Below are positions 11,601-21,566 of a stretch of 64,000 nt of DNA, piece by piece. Position 1 is the first letter of the stretch, and each line of letters opens with the position of its first letter. A program made the translations under genes and the position numbers. The notes under the pieces were generated by a model that saw nothing but the letters and a program-made list of their open reading frames with translations, ran no database searches and was not told where the DNA came from. Source of the DNA: Ephydatia muelleri (Eukaryota; Porifera; Demospongiae; Spongillida; Spongillidae); the NCBI GenBank assembly GCA_013339895.1, contig JABACO010000001.1:27982523-28046522 (forward strand), read 5' to 3'.

Positions 11601-12970
11601 GTTATCTCCATTCCTGCTCCCCATCATGAGGTTCAGTACAGTGAAGTAAGCTTTTACTATTATTATTATTATAATTCTTGCACAATCATAACATACAGTA
11701 AGAAGCAAAAAGGCACGCATGTTACCAAAACATGAAATTAAGAAAGCTATATTTAGAGAGATGCCATTAATAGAGGCCTTCTAGTCAAATAATAAGTAGG
11801 TGCACTTCAAATGAAAGACTTAACACACAGTGAGTGTACAGTACAGTACATATACATTTCAAAAAATTGAACACTTTTTTATAAAAAAAAAACTATTATC
11901 TTTTCTGTAGGCAATCGATAGAACCCTGAACCCTTGTCGGTATGTTGTAATATTTCTACAGCTAAAGCAGCCTTGATTTGTTCCATGTATGGCATGTAGG
12001 GTTGAATATGATTCAGAAGAAAATGGAAATGAAAGTGTAAGTTGTAATACACAAGGACTAATTGTTATTGTGTACAATGCTATTGTTGTGTGGGATGCCC
12101 TAACTTGTGCAGTTGTGCATGTAGAGGTGGAAGTAAGGATTGACAATTAGTCAGACAATTTTTGGGACAATGACATATTTGGTTGTCATTGTTCTGACAA
12201 ATTGGCTGCACAAGTGAGGGTTTGTGCTGACAAAGTATTGTTTGGAAAATGTCTCATGTCCGACTTCTATTTCCACCTCTGTCAGCATATGCAAAGTTGT
12301 GTGTAAACTGCAGTTGACCTTAATAACAGGTCCGTACCTCCTCCTGAGCTTCAGTAGGCTAGCAACTTGTTTTTGTGCGTATCATGTGTCTGTGTCATGT
12401 ATTTATGTTTGTACTTTTTCATGTTCAATTATTATTCGTAATGAACTTTAAAAATAAAAATAAAGTAATAAAAACTAATCGTAATATATTGGTTTCTGGC
12501 TGGTATTGTGCACATGGTAAGCTGAAGCCAAAAATGTGACATTCATGCAACAGGATTCTTGACTGTGTGTAATTTTGCTATGCATGTAACTTATTAAGAT
12601 TCATAACATGAAGCGTACATGATGCTTCATTGTACAAATAGGATTCCAGATGGTGCCAAACATCAGACCCTGCTAAACAAGCCACTACAGCTCATATTGC
12701 TCCAGGTGTAAATCTGTAAGTATTTAGTGCTCACAGGTGGGTGTATATAAACTGTTTCATATTGGGGTAGGGTTCCAAAACATGCTAATGTCAGAGCAAC
12801 TCAGCGAATACTATCAGAACACACGGAGCACCATTGGACTCTTTCGTCTGACCTTTCTGACATAAAACCATTTGTAAGTGCTTCCTGTAGATATGATTTC
12901 CTATGTATCAATGTTCTTCTTAGATACAGGAATCATACTACAACCCATGCGAAGGCACTGATGACATAAG
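3197..12970 (+). CDS. Ig/FN3 single-pass receptor-like gene (multi-exon model)
   Basis: Proposed exons: 3197-3227, 3427-3753, 7059-7414, 9343-9414, 9471-9584, 9765-9778, 10221-10328, 11559-11645, possibly 12001-12036, 12642-12715, 12771-12873, 12924-12970. The order is signal peptide, Ig domain, FN3 domain, short stalk, transmembrane helix, basic stop-transfer (KCCCTKRK), then a tyrosine-containing cytoplasmic tail. Phases agree: extracellular exons are 1-1, tail exons mostly 0-0, and 12642-12715 (0-2) joins 12771-12873 (2-0). This suggests a cell-surface adhesion or signalling receptor with no kinase domain in sight. The last exon ends in phase 2, so the 3' end was not found. Further Ig or FN3 exons may lie in the 3754-7058 gap. 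The FN3 exon lacks one base and the 12001 exon has an awkward acceptor, so this copy may be decaying or contain sequencing errors. Specific ligand and name are unknown. Confidence 0.6.
3427..3753 (+). CDS. receptor exon 2, immunoglobulin-like domain
   Basis: A 327 bp phase 1-1 exon with an acceptor CATTAG and donor GTGAGT. The 109 residues show an Ig fold signature: a first cysteine in FYCYGSG, a tryptophan in VVWILNGTG about 15 residues on, and a second cysteine in GTEVYCKT. Several NxS/T sites suggest N-glycosylation. A close paralogue is at 57151-57474. Intron phase 1 on both sides is typical of extracellular domain exons. Confidence 0.75.
4382..4612. repeat. (CA)n microsatellite
   Basis: About 230 bp of CACACA interrupted by occasional ACC and TAC variants. 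The overlapping His/Thr- or Cys/Val-rich open frames in both strands are artefacts of the repeat. Confidence 0.95.
5624..5652. repeat. poly-G tract (29 bases)
   Basis: An uninterrupted run of G. It is one of several long G or C homopolymers in the window. Confidence 0.9.
5803..5895. mobile_element. degenerate TAGTCTCG-type hairpin MITE
   Basis: The left part reads GTCTCATCCCCAGACCCA and then GTGGGTGGATTACACCACTG; it ends GGGGACTTGACTAG. This matches the 131 bp MITE at 27275-27405 in order, but the right arm is heavily eroded. Confidence 0.6.
6055..6076. repeat. poly-C tract (22 bases)
   Basis: An uninterrupted run of C within the receptor intron. Confidence 0.9.
7059..7414 (+). CDS. receptor FN3 exon with a one-base deficit
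   Basis: Acceptor CTCTCAG and donor GTTTGT bound 356 bp. The first part encodes a fibronectin type III start (EAPSNFCVNIS, LLSWGAP, DIFYYTL). From about 7200 the homologous reading continues in another frame (CTFPRTCTSSVDF, then IEFTLFAVSGAGKG, NPFWF). Both edges are phase 1, so the exon should be a multiple of three (357); one base is missing between about 7195 and 7212. Read as it stands, the protein would terminate early. Confidence 0.7.
7415..9342 (+). other. receptor intron
   Basis: About 1.9 kb without a convincing exon. It contains the foldback element 7831-8148. The rest is AT-rich sequence with no recognisable feature. Confidence 0.5.
7831..8148. mobile_element. foldback MITE
   Basis: Inverted arms of roughly 130 bp (starting TATTATGTGCCACATG, mirrored by CATGTGGCACATACACGTAATA) meet near 7970-8000. 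The arms have diverged by small indels. No open frame or target duplication is clear. Confidence 0.8.
9343..9414 (+). CDS. receptor stalk exon (candidate)
   Basis: Between AACAG and a GTTAGT donor lie 72 bp in phase 1-1, encoding a Thr/Ser/Pro-containing stretch (SMSILPTATTLIGNV) directly before the transmembrane exon. Its agreement in phase with the next exon is the main support. An AG slightly upstream (9314) gives no open frame. Confidence 0.45.
9471..9584 (+). CDS. receptor transmembrane exon
   Basis: A 114 bp phase 1-1 exon bounded by CCTTGTAG and GTATGT. It encodes about 27 hydrophobic residues (VLVAVPVGVVFSLIVLV continuing to FLVIAI) followed by KCCCTKRKPS, a basic juxtamembrane stop-transfer with a possible palmitoylation cysteine cluster. 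This gives type I topology with the Ig and FN3 parts outside. Confidence 0.75.
9585..10220 (+). other. receptor introns with a 14-base micro-exon
   Basis: A micro-exon at 9765-9778 (after TTGCAG, before GTATGC) would add five residues and change the phase from 1 to 0, exactly what is needed to join the transmembrane exon to 10221. The rest is AT-rich intron. Confidence 0.4.
10221..10328 (+). CDS. receptor tail exon with ITIM-like VQYSEV
   Basis: A 108 bp phase 0-0 exon between CTCTCCAG and GTAAGTG. It encodes 36 residues containing YIPAPHHKVQYSEVK. VQYSEV fits the [ILVS]-x-Y-x-x-[ILV] consensus of an ITIM, a phosphotyrosine site that recruits SH2 phosphatases in vertebrate receptors. The same module recurs in 11559-11645. 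Confidence 0.65.
10329..11558 (+). other. receptor intron with foldback element
   Basis: A 1.2 kb intron, half of it the foldback element at 10821-11415. Nothing else is recognisable. Confidence 0.6.
10821..11415. mobile_element. 595 bp foldback element with a second hairpin in its loop
   Basis: Arms 10821-10983 and 11253-11415 are near-perfect inverted repeats (outer end ATATATGG(G)AACG). The loop of about 270 bp carries a separate perfect 26 bp hairpin (11184-11209 with 11228-11253) rich in CpG (GCGTTACGCGCCATTAACG). No coding capacity. Superfamily unknown. Confidence 0.85.
11559..11645 (+). CDS. receptor tail exon, second tyrosine module
   Basis: An 87 bp phase 0-0 exon between CCCTCCAG and GTAAGC. 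It encodes GYIDVECHPVISIPAPHH and then EVQYSE, clearly duplicated from the preceding tail exon (shared HP-[IV], IPAPHH and VQYSE). Whether the motif is completed by a following Val depends on the next exon: a stretch at 12001 begins with Val, whereas a direct splice to 12642 would give Asp. Confidence 0.6.
11646..12641 (+). other. receptor intron, possible acidic mini-exon at 12001-12036
   Basis: 36 bp reading VEYDSEENGNES lie before a GTAAGT donor. The only AG acceptor (11998-11999) would include one extra base and break the frame. Otherwise no feature is seen. Confidence 0.35.
12642..12970 (+). CDS. receptor distal tail exons
   Basis: Three short exons: 12642-12715 (phase 0 to 2, DSRWCQTSDPAKQ...), 12771-12873 (phase 2 to 0, HANVRATQRILSEH, HHWTLSSDLSDIKPF) and 12924-12970 (phase 0 to 2, QESYYNPCEGTDDIR). 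Donors are GTAAGT, GTAAGT and GTATTA. The phases mesh without adjustment, which is unlikely by chance. No catalytic domain is seen. A diverged repeat of the last exon follows at about 13100-13151. Confidence 0.5.
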
Positions 12971-13099
12971 GTATTATACTTTTATGGCTTTACAGTGATT
13001 TTTTTTAGTTGACAAAAACATCTTCAATGATGTATATGTATTAGGTATTGTTTTTCAAAGTGCACTATTATGGGTTGAATCGGCATTTAGATTAAACAA

Positions 13100-13151
13100 T
13101 GAGTCTATACTACAACCCATGTGAAAGGATTGCATACACTGATGACATAAG
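13100..13151 (+). pseudogene. tandem copy of the last receptor tail exon
   Basis: The stretch CTATACTACAACCCATGTGAA...ACTGATGACATAAG repeats 12936-12970 with a few inserted codons (YYNPCE, then TDDIR) and is followed by a GTATGG donor. I find no acceptor that keeps the frame, so it is probably a decayed duplicate exon. Confidence 0.45.
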
Positions 13152-14919
13152 GTATGGAGGTTGTACATTTGCTGCTTTAACAATCTGATTTGTTCTAAAC
13201 GACAGCCTTTTTTAATTTCACACAAATCTCCTTAATTGCATATATGTATTACGTATTGATTTTCGGTGCACTGCAACATACATGTAATACATGTTAATAT
13301 AAGAAAAAAGACAGTAAAAAAATGAACTTCTTGTGTATCCCATTGTAAGAAAACAGAACATGGTTGTGGGTTTGAACCAGCAGTTGGTTGAAACCATGAG
13401 GAGGCCATTATACACATTGTACTATGGGTAACCACAAATATTGATTGAGTTTGAGTCCATGGTGTAATGGTTTTTCTCCATAACTTAATGCCAGCTCTAC
13501 TGAATTGGAAGAATGCTTTCACCTCAGCTAGAAGGCACTCTTTTATGTACACCTATTGGATATATTGGTTTAATCTTGACAACTATTATTATGCCAACTG
13601 CAAATCATAGGAGAAAGGCTCCACTACCTTTTCAAGCATGATGCCTTGTTGTTGCATTGCAATATTGCGCTGTTGCCCACAGAAGATTAAATTAAATATC
13701 AGACATCATCTCTCAAGAAATACTGAGAGAGCAATTTTATAAACAAAATACACAAAACAAAGAGAAAATATTTTTGACCTAGTCTAAATTATCATGAAAA
13801 AGGACAGACAATGACTGCTATGAAGTGAAGCCACTTTTTACCTACATATTACAATTTTGGAGTCAGCAACACATTTTTCAGAGGAAAAGTTTTGTTACTC
13901 GTTACATTTGCAGGAGTTTTTAACAAAGAACATTTACCCGAACACTTATTCCTCACAATACCACAATAATTTTGAATGCACTAATTTAAACAGTTAATTA
14001 CACTGGCCTAATTTAATTCATGTACACATCACTTAAATACATCATGTAAACAGCTAGTTTTAGACTGTAGTAGTTATACTCCATGCTAAAGTAGCTGCCA
14101 ACATTGTGGAGACACTCTGGTCAATTGTAACTCCATGTAGTAGTAATAGTGATGTCAGTATTATAATTACTGTATTAAGGTATGGAGCAATGCGTGTAGA
14201 TAGAGGTTACTTTCTTTGCTACATTCAATTATGTACAGTGCGTATTGCACTTGAACATATTCAGCAAAATGACATTGTGAGGACACCTTTCAGGATGTGT
14301 GTCTCAAGATGTACAGTGATATATTGTATGGTGTGTATGTACATACCCGCATCTGATGAATAAACACATAAGTCTAATTAATGTGTACTTCATTATGATT
14401 GTGGTCACATTTGTTCATAGTCATCTATTCTACATGTACAGTCCATTCTTTGCATTTGCATCAACTATTACACCACAGTGCACAAAACTATCACCAACTG
14501 GACTAGTTCATGAGGTAAGACCTCTTTTTTTATTTACTTCATGATAGTTTGTGTAATGAATGGTCACCAGTAATGGTTAGTAAGATAAGTGTGTATTTGT
14601 TGCTTCTTTGTACGGAACAGTGCCAAGGTTTTAGATGGTTAATATGTTACTACTTGTGTGTGCTATGTTACTATACTGAAAGTATGGCACTATGGTATGA
14701 TATAGAACACTTATGCAATTGTTCTGAACTGAATCAAAGTGAACCTCTCATGAAGAGCTGTCATCATCCCTGACTTGATGTTGTGGTGTGCATTTGTAGA
14801 GCTAATTTGCATAGTAATGTGAGACTATAGTGGTAACCAAGCTCTGTACATTGTTGTGCTCAGCCCTATTGTTGCAGACTCATGCTAGCAGCCTTGCTCT
14901 AGTGTCAGTAAGGGTTTAG

Positions 14920-15048
14920 TGATGTGATGGTATCATCAAACTGTTTTGTTAAGCTCTCTTAATGTTCACAGATATCTAGTGCATTGATGTGATGGTATCA
15001 TCAAACTGTTTTGTTAAGCTCTCTTAATGTTCACAGATATCTAGTGCA
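14920..15048. repeat. perfect 65 bp tandem duplication
   Basis: The unit starting TGATGTGATGGTATCATC occurs at 14920-14984 and again, without a mismatch, at 14985-15048. Identity implies a recent event or an assembly duplication. Confidence 0.9.
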
Positions 15049-15768
15049 AGTTATATATTGTCAGTTACAAAGAATTCAAACAAGTCCTTTTTATATTCAA
15101 AATTATAATCATTCGTGTATACAGAAATGATGTTTTGACAATGAAATGTGCATTATTGAATGAAGGGGGAGGGCCAAAGTTGAACTTTTCACTATTTCCA
15201 TTTTGTTACTACATACTTGTATGTAGTTGTTTGAATAATTACTTTACATCTTTAAAATGACAGAAGTTATCGATTGTGTTAAATAGCCTCCACCTTCTCT
15301 CAAAGTAGTTATTAACCTTCTATAGTGTTCATTGATCTTAAAACACATGATGCACAGCACTTTTTTGAAGTACTAAATAAGAGTTGCCAGTGACTATTCA
15401 GTACTTCATCTCCAAATGTTTCTGTGCTACCCTATCTGTTGTTGGCGACAATTCTATCTCTCTCCTGTACCCTCTTTGTATAAAGATTGTGTAAAGCCAG
15501 TTTTCCTTCTCCTGTCTCTGTCCCTCTTTCATCTCCCCTTATCTGCACCCTAGCTTTTTTTCCTTCTTATACTAGCATTACAACCCAATCCTATCTTTCT
15601 CAAGAGTATCTTGCTCCCTAGTCAGCTTTGGTATCTGAGTGACTCGCAATTATGGCGTCAAATGCTGGGCACTAAATTGAATTGCTAGTTACCTTTTGCT
15701 TGGTAATGACTTAGTCCTCGTTTGTGAAAGTCTCTAATTGAACCTAAATTTCTCCATGCCTAACGCAC

Positions 15769-15829
15769 GATAAGTTCCTTACTGAATGGTCATGATTACT
15801 TAGCATGACCATTCAGTAAGGAACTTATC
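15769..15829. repeat. perfect hairpin, 26 bp arms, 9 bp loop
   Basis: Arms 15769-15794 and 15804-15829 (GATAAGTTCCTTACTGAATG...) are exact reverse complements. It may be a minimal foldback MITE; no family resemblance to the others was found. Confidence 0.9.
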
Positions 15830-17177
15830 ATAACATGAACATCACCACTAAGCAACTTCATTGTATGCAGCAAGTCTTCATAATGTAGTACAGAAGTCAA
15901 CTGCTGATGTGAATAAGCAACATCTGATGTAAGTGATGTGTATCAGATAACTGATGTAGGAAGCTGTAATAAAGACTATGGAGGAGGGGAAGCAAATTGT
16001 GTGAAGCAATTTAAGTAACATCCATTGTTGCTACTAGAAGTGTACATCTAGTGAATATTTAGTACACCAGTGATACATATGTATGTCATGAAACATCATT
16101 GTCACTAAAATATGACAAAGAATAGATAGAACAAAGGTTCGTAGTAACCTTGAAAAAGTGGGGAGGATCCATAAGGAATGTGTGGGGTGACTGCTCCCTA
16201 GCCCCACCCATTCCTATGTCATTGTGATGACTGGAAGCACAGGGAATGATTCCAGGAGTGCCATTCACTGATGCTGCATTGCCCCCTCTGCACTGCCACA
16301 GCAATTCTCTGTGCAACTCTGCTCACTGGTTGCCTCACCACATATCACATTGGGCCATGGATGAATTGTATGGTTGAAGGACTGGGTACCTGCATTTCAA
16401 GGGGTGATCTGGGTACTGTAGTTAGATTGCATCATCATGTGTCCAATTAATGCCAATTTCATCTTGATTTTAGTAGTACTTAATGGTGATAATGCATGCT
16501 ACATTTAGAGAGACCATTATTAGTACACATGTAAGGGTTGGCCACCTATGCATGGTACACTGTTGTCATAACAAAGGTTCCAAAAGGTGTGGTACTTTAT
16601 AGTAACCACAAGCAACAAGATTGCATGCTATGCAATGTAATTTTAGCTGCGTGTGACAAAATGTGGTTTGTGTCTATTGAGGGTGACTGGTACAATTAGA
16701 CCCAAGTGTAAAGGGAAGTGATGTGGAAAATAAATACACCACACCCATTATGGACCGTAAATAGTTTCTGATTCACAGTGTAACCTTTGTGTGAATTTTT
16801 TTGTGTGCTTTTGAAACATTCTAGTACTTTTTTAACAAACAGAGGTGGCTAAAGCTCTTAGAACCAGTGGGCCTCCAGCTCAGCCATTTTAAACAGAAGG
16901 AAAGAGTTATCAAAGCATGTTCATAAATTAAGAAACACTGCATCACTTGTGCTGCTGCATGAGTACTGTGGGTCTTGAAGCTGGTCCTGAGGGCGAGACT
17001 ATATTGTGAGCCAATGTTGCTCAACCCATTGAGATGGGCATGCAGTGAATCATTTCATGCGGACAGATCAAGTATAGTGTGTCATTGAATGGGTTTTATA
17101 ATATCCTCATTCATGCTGCAATCAATTCCAAGAATGTCAGCACAACTAGCAGTTAGGACTCTCACATGCCTCCGCTT

Positions 17178-17202
17178 CCCCCCCCCCCCCCCCCCCCCCC
17201 CC
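17178..17202. repeat. poly-C tract (25 bases)
   Basis: An uninterrupted C run immediately upstream of the open stretch described next. Confidence 0.9.
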
Positions 17203-17655
17203 TTTTCTATTGTTCACGCCACCATCAGATAACCAAAGCTACACCGACAGTACAAATGACAAGCAAGATGACTGTGTATCAAAAAAGGCAGGAGGTCCAA
17301 TCATCTTTCAAGCCACAACTGCCTTCATGGAAAATGGTATGCATACAAGTGTATTATACGTCAGTGCAGTGATGTTGGTTGTTGTTTAGTTGTTCACTTG
17401 AAACCATATTTTCAGGTCCTCCATGGATGCCACTTACTGTGGACATTCAAAAGTGTGAATGGTTACCTCAGGATAGATTGCCATTCTATACAACTGGCAA
17501 AGGTGTGCACTGGGAATTCCTGTGCACATGTGACTACTGTGTCCTTATGCCAATCTGTGCAGCCTCACCATGCTGGAGTTCTCCAAAGCAGTGGCCTCAA
17601 AAGCAGAGCAGAGAAGTATCAGTGTCTGGGAGATATGGGTGGGGAAATTAATTGA
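17203..17655 (+). other. open but unrecognised stretches
   Basis: One frame is open from the poly-C tract to a stop at 17387-17389 and ends with a hydrophobic segment (SVLYVSAVMLVVV), as might a C-terminal membrane anchor. After an AG at about 17396 another frame runs GPPWMPLTVDIQKCEW and onward to 17651. Neither was matched to a family and no splice logic links them. They could be exon remnants or chance frames. Confidence 0.2.
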
Positions 17656-18546
17656 TGGGTGGAGGCAGGTGGGTGGATGGGTGGATTCAAGTGTCAAATT
17701 ATTAGCACAATATAATATTATTTTTGAATCTGATTTTTTTTCTGTAGTGACAGCAATGAAGAAAATAATAAATCTGAAGACTGAAAATCTAATCAAGAAC
17801 ATAAATACAAACCTACTTAAGACATTAGCAATTATTTAGTATGATGAACTGGATTGTAGATGATCCTGAACATTAATACAAAACTGGTGAAACTATTAAT
17901 TAGATGAGGAAATAAATGCATTGGAACGTAGATGAATTTCTGATACAATAATAACTCACGGTTCGTATTGAACGCTTGCTGAGATGTGTAATGTAAAAGT
18001 GAATTTAAAAATGTGTTATAAAAAGATCACTAAACTTATTTGTGCTTGAAAACATACATTATATAAACCCGAGCTTCTCCTTATTTGTGTAACTTTCCAT
18101 GTCAATCAAACATGCAACAAGGCTTGCATTGACATAAATGGCTGCAGTGCTTCAAACTTGTAACTCCATGACAGCAGGACTCAATCCAGAATTTTGAAAA
18201 CTTGATAAATAAAGCAGAAGGCCAGTTTTGTCAGATATAGTAGACAATCTCCCTTATGCATGATGTACTGGTGGTACAACTCTTGTAATTTAGCACTCCT
18301 CTAATGGCACACTTACACTCTTCCAGATTATGCAACAGTGGTGCCAAAGTACATGTAGGGATTGTGGGAGGTGCCTGTAGGAGACATGTAGGAATGGTGC
18401 TTAGCTAGGACAAAGTCTGGAAGAGTATGAACCGCCCCCCCCCCCCCCTCCCCTCCCCATATACATGTATGCATGTGTACGGAGAAATAGTTGTACGCAA
18501 TAAAAGGCGCAAATGCACATCTTCCTAACGCTCCACTACTCACTAC
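17656..18546. other. no gene seen
   Basis: About 0.9 kb of AT-rich sequence. A C14 tract lies at 18435-18448. Nothing else is recognisable. Confidence 0.5.
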
Positions 18547-18633
18547 ACACATAAAATCCAAACTAGTGAACTGGAGGACAAGACAATTATCTGGTCCTTC
18601 AACCATCACAAATATACTACTCTGACCCTGTAT
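18547..18633 (-). CDS. candidate exon of an unknown minus-strand gene
   Basis: On the minus strand a CATCAG acceptor and a GTAGTG donor enclose exactly 29 codons, phase 0-0 (IQGQSSIFVMVEGPDNC, VLQFTSLDFMC). The residue mix looks protein-like. The donor is weak and I do not recognise the product. It would precede nothing identifiable downstream. Confidence 0.3.
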
Positions 18634-19366
18634 CTGATGAGGGCAGTAAAAAGTTGACATTAGCACATGTACATGTGTACAGGTAGTTAGTCCTCAAGGC
18701 ATGCATCCTTATATTCATCCAAACCACTGAACCAAATGAATCATGGTTAGATCAGATACAGTACATTCAAATTAGATCAGATACATTCTAATCACTTCTT
18801 ATTTCAACAAATAACAGACTGCTATAATTAAACTACATCACTCATAATAAATCTACGTATTGAAGTTCTTTCCATTGAATATATCATACAGGTCACTCCA
18901 GACCTGACCCAGATGCTTCAGGTACCCAGACCCATTTCTTGCAGTGTAGGTGGTCAGGGACATCCCAGACTACCATCCTTCCATACCCCACACCATGCCA
19001 TCAGGGGTCACTGGGCCACCAGGACTGCAACAGAGGAGAAGGTGCTTGTGGAGAGGGTGATGTGGTTCAGGTGAGAGTAGGTGGGGTCTTCAAAGAGGCA
19101 TTACAATATTCACAGCTCAGGGTAACTATCATGGCCACTTATGTCTAATAAGTTAGCAATTATATAAGGAGTATGAGGTCACAGTAAGCATCTTGTATAC
19201 ACAACCTGATGACACTGGCAGATGTGGGGTAATGTAGCCTAATGTAGGAGTGGCTAAGAAACAATCAAATGACTTTAATTTACATTCAAACATTTAGCTC
19301 CTTGAAAATCATTTGTAACAACCCTTTACCTCTATGTTATGCACTCCTACCAATATCAGTAGCTCA

Positions 19367-19370
<4 letters not shown>

Positions 19371-19408
<38 letters not shown>

Positions 19409-19461
19409 TACATGCACGCACACACAGACACGCACGCACACACACACACACACACACACAC
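19371..19461. repeat. (CA)n microsatellite
   Basis: About 90 bp of CA dinucleotides with GCATACATGCACGCACACACAG interruptions in the middle. Confidence 0.9.
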
Positions 19462-19551
19462 CTGCATGTGGCTGCTGCTTTGTCCAGCTTGGAGTGCCAC
19501 ACACTCCTTGATCAGCTTCATCATTGCCTCAACATTAGCAGGGTGAGAACA
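19462..19551 (-). CDS. candidate exon of an unknown minus-strand gene
   Basis: On the minus strand a CTTTTCAG acceptor and a GTGTGT donor (the start of the CA repeat) bound exactly 30 codons in phase 0-0. They encode an amphipathic-looking stretch (NVEAMMKLIKECVALQAGQ). The frame also stays open upstream, so the exon could be longer. It may belong to the same transcript as 18547-18633. Product unknown. Confidence 0.3.
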
Positions 19552-19639
19552 CTGAAAAGGCCTGCCTTGGTTGCCATGGTAGCAGGACGTATTGTCTCTG
19601 TGCAGCCATGTGCTATACAACTTGTAGGTAGGGACACAC

Positions 19640-21205
19640 CTCTTGTACTCAACCAGAAAGGTGTGTGGATATAAAGTAAGGACACGACTGGTTGTATGAA
19701 AGGGCTGTGGGTGGTAACATCATCAAGCCCACAAAAATTGTTGGGTCGGGGCACAAGACCCTGAGAGGGATTTATGTATGATTACATTGTTCCTTTATTG
19801 CAAGGTGGTTTTCAGTCTACATGTTCTTTGGAAGAAAAATTCAAATGCACATATAAAATGCATGTAAGTACAATCTTACATAATATAATGTTAAATTACT
19901 CGCAATGAGGTCACGGATGCGGCACCGTTCATATAATAGTCTCGGACGCATTTGCTCTCATTAGGGTCAAACTGAGGCGGCCATAGAATGTTTTTTGCAC
20001 ACTATTTTCGTGCTGCCAACTGCCAATTTCTTCCTAGCGTACTTGAAAGGTTTCACGAGCCAAATGATCTAACAGCTAATTAAAGTTATTAACAAGTACA
20101 TCATTGATATATTACCGAACATATATTGGCCCATCAGTTATGTGTTGCAACTGCGACGATAATGACTATTAGTAGAAGAGTTGCTTGACAGCACGTTCCG
20201 CACACTTTAATGGCTGAGCACTGTTTTATATTGATCTCGTGACATGTGCATATGTCTCCTAATTAATGCGCGGGGTATCCCAACAGTGTGCAAGGATAGT
20301 GGGTTTCTGTTGAAAGATGTGTATGCAGTTCGTTATGCAGTCTAAGGAGAAATGAGGTGTTTTGTATAAATGTGTGACTGTACCATAATCTTATAGAACA
20401 CTCATGTTTCCATGGAGACATGCTTATGCATCCACACTGGCTGATGTGGGAGGGTCACAAAATGGATGCAAAAGTGCTGAAATATTTTTAACCCATCTGT
20501 GCAGCTGTTCAAATAGTAACTTATTAACACTACGTTGAGAGAGGGAGATGGAGAGCATCTTGATTTTTTTTTTTAATGACCCATTGCTGCTCAGCCAAGT
20601 TTGGTAGCTGGAAGGTCATGCTAATTGAAGAATGTACACATCTGTTAATAATTACCTGACCAGTCTCTATGTGTGTGTGTGTGTGAATGTCTGGCACACT
20701 GTCTTTATTAGTGCCTAATGATGTATTCATCATCAACCAGGCAGTAGAGGCACACACTAACTCACATGAGCAAAGAGCAAGACATTTATAACAGTCCTTC
20801 ACTGTTGGGGCCAGGGGTAAGTACATCTTGAAAAATGTGGTGTGTTATGTCAAACATGACAATGTATGGAGTTACATTTGCTTGTATGTGTGTCTATGTT
20901 GTCTATGCATATATAAATTGATATGTGATCAAAATGAGGGTTTATTGGAATGTGTATAGCACCCAGTTATATTGAAGTGTATATGTATGCGTGTTGTCAA
21001 TGGATGGAAGTTTAGATCATTTCTATTCCTCCATTTCTAGGTATTATTGTATACACTGATTGATTTATACACTGACTGACTGAAGTGTCTTACATATGAA
21101 GAGACATCTCCAATCTTGTGCAAATATAGTTGTAGAGTTGTATCTCTATTGGAACCCATTTACATATGTGAGAGTAAACATTAGCACAAACTGAAAATAT
21201 ATTTA
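19640..21205. other. no gene recognised
   Basis: Mostly AT-rich. A minus-strand open frame at about 20530-20826 includes a TG/CA repeat and a lysine run and is not convincing. No repeats of note. Confidence 0.4.
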
Positions 21206-21566
21206 AAACAAGTAAATGAAAACATTCTCTAACGAGAAAGTTGTTGGTATATAGGATTGACCAATGGTGGTGTAAAAAGCACAGAAACAAGAGTGACAGA
21301 AATTTGACTGGAAACTTGAAATAGGCCTATATTTAGCCCATTACTCAGGCATGTACTGTTATAACGTTAGTGTGCTAAATATAGGCCTATTTCAATTTTG
21401 TAGTCAAATTTCTGTCACTCCTGTTTCTGTGCTTTTTACACCACCATTGGTCAATCCTATATACCAACAACTTTCTCGTTAGAGAATGTTTTTATTTACT
21501 TGTTTCATAAGTTTTTTCCTCTGGCGTCTTTATAAGTGGTCACAAATTGATTTTAATTTTCGAAGC
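21206..21566 (-). mobile_element. foldback MITE, copy 1
   Basis: Arms of about 130 bp (outer end AAACAAGTAAAT, inner end GGCCTATATTTAGC) form a 300 bp foldback at 21206-21505. A non-repeated tail of about 60 bp on the right ends near TTTTAATTTTCGAA. The tail matches, reversed, the left flank of the copies at 26.2 and 46.8 kb, so this copy is in the opposite orientation. Confidence 0.85.

Larger units (their letters stand above)
13152..17160. other. 4 kb without a recognisable gene
   Basis: AT-rich intron-like or intergenic DNA. The only structures seen are a 65 bp tandem duplication at 14920-15048 and a perfect 26 bp hairpin at 15769-15829. A short AG...GT-bounded stretch at about 14480-14515 is open in one frame but unsupported. 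Confidence 0.5.

Noticed and set aside
12001-12036. Acidic mini-exon VEYDSEENGNES as a firm part of the receptor
   Set aside because: The only acceptor adds one base and breaks the frame; kept only as a possibility.
13218-14773. Several 60-106 codon frames
   Set aside because: Cys/Ile/Tyr-rich, no splice logic or motif; typical chance frames in AT-rich DNA.
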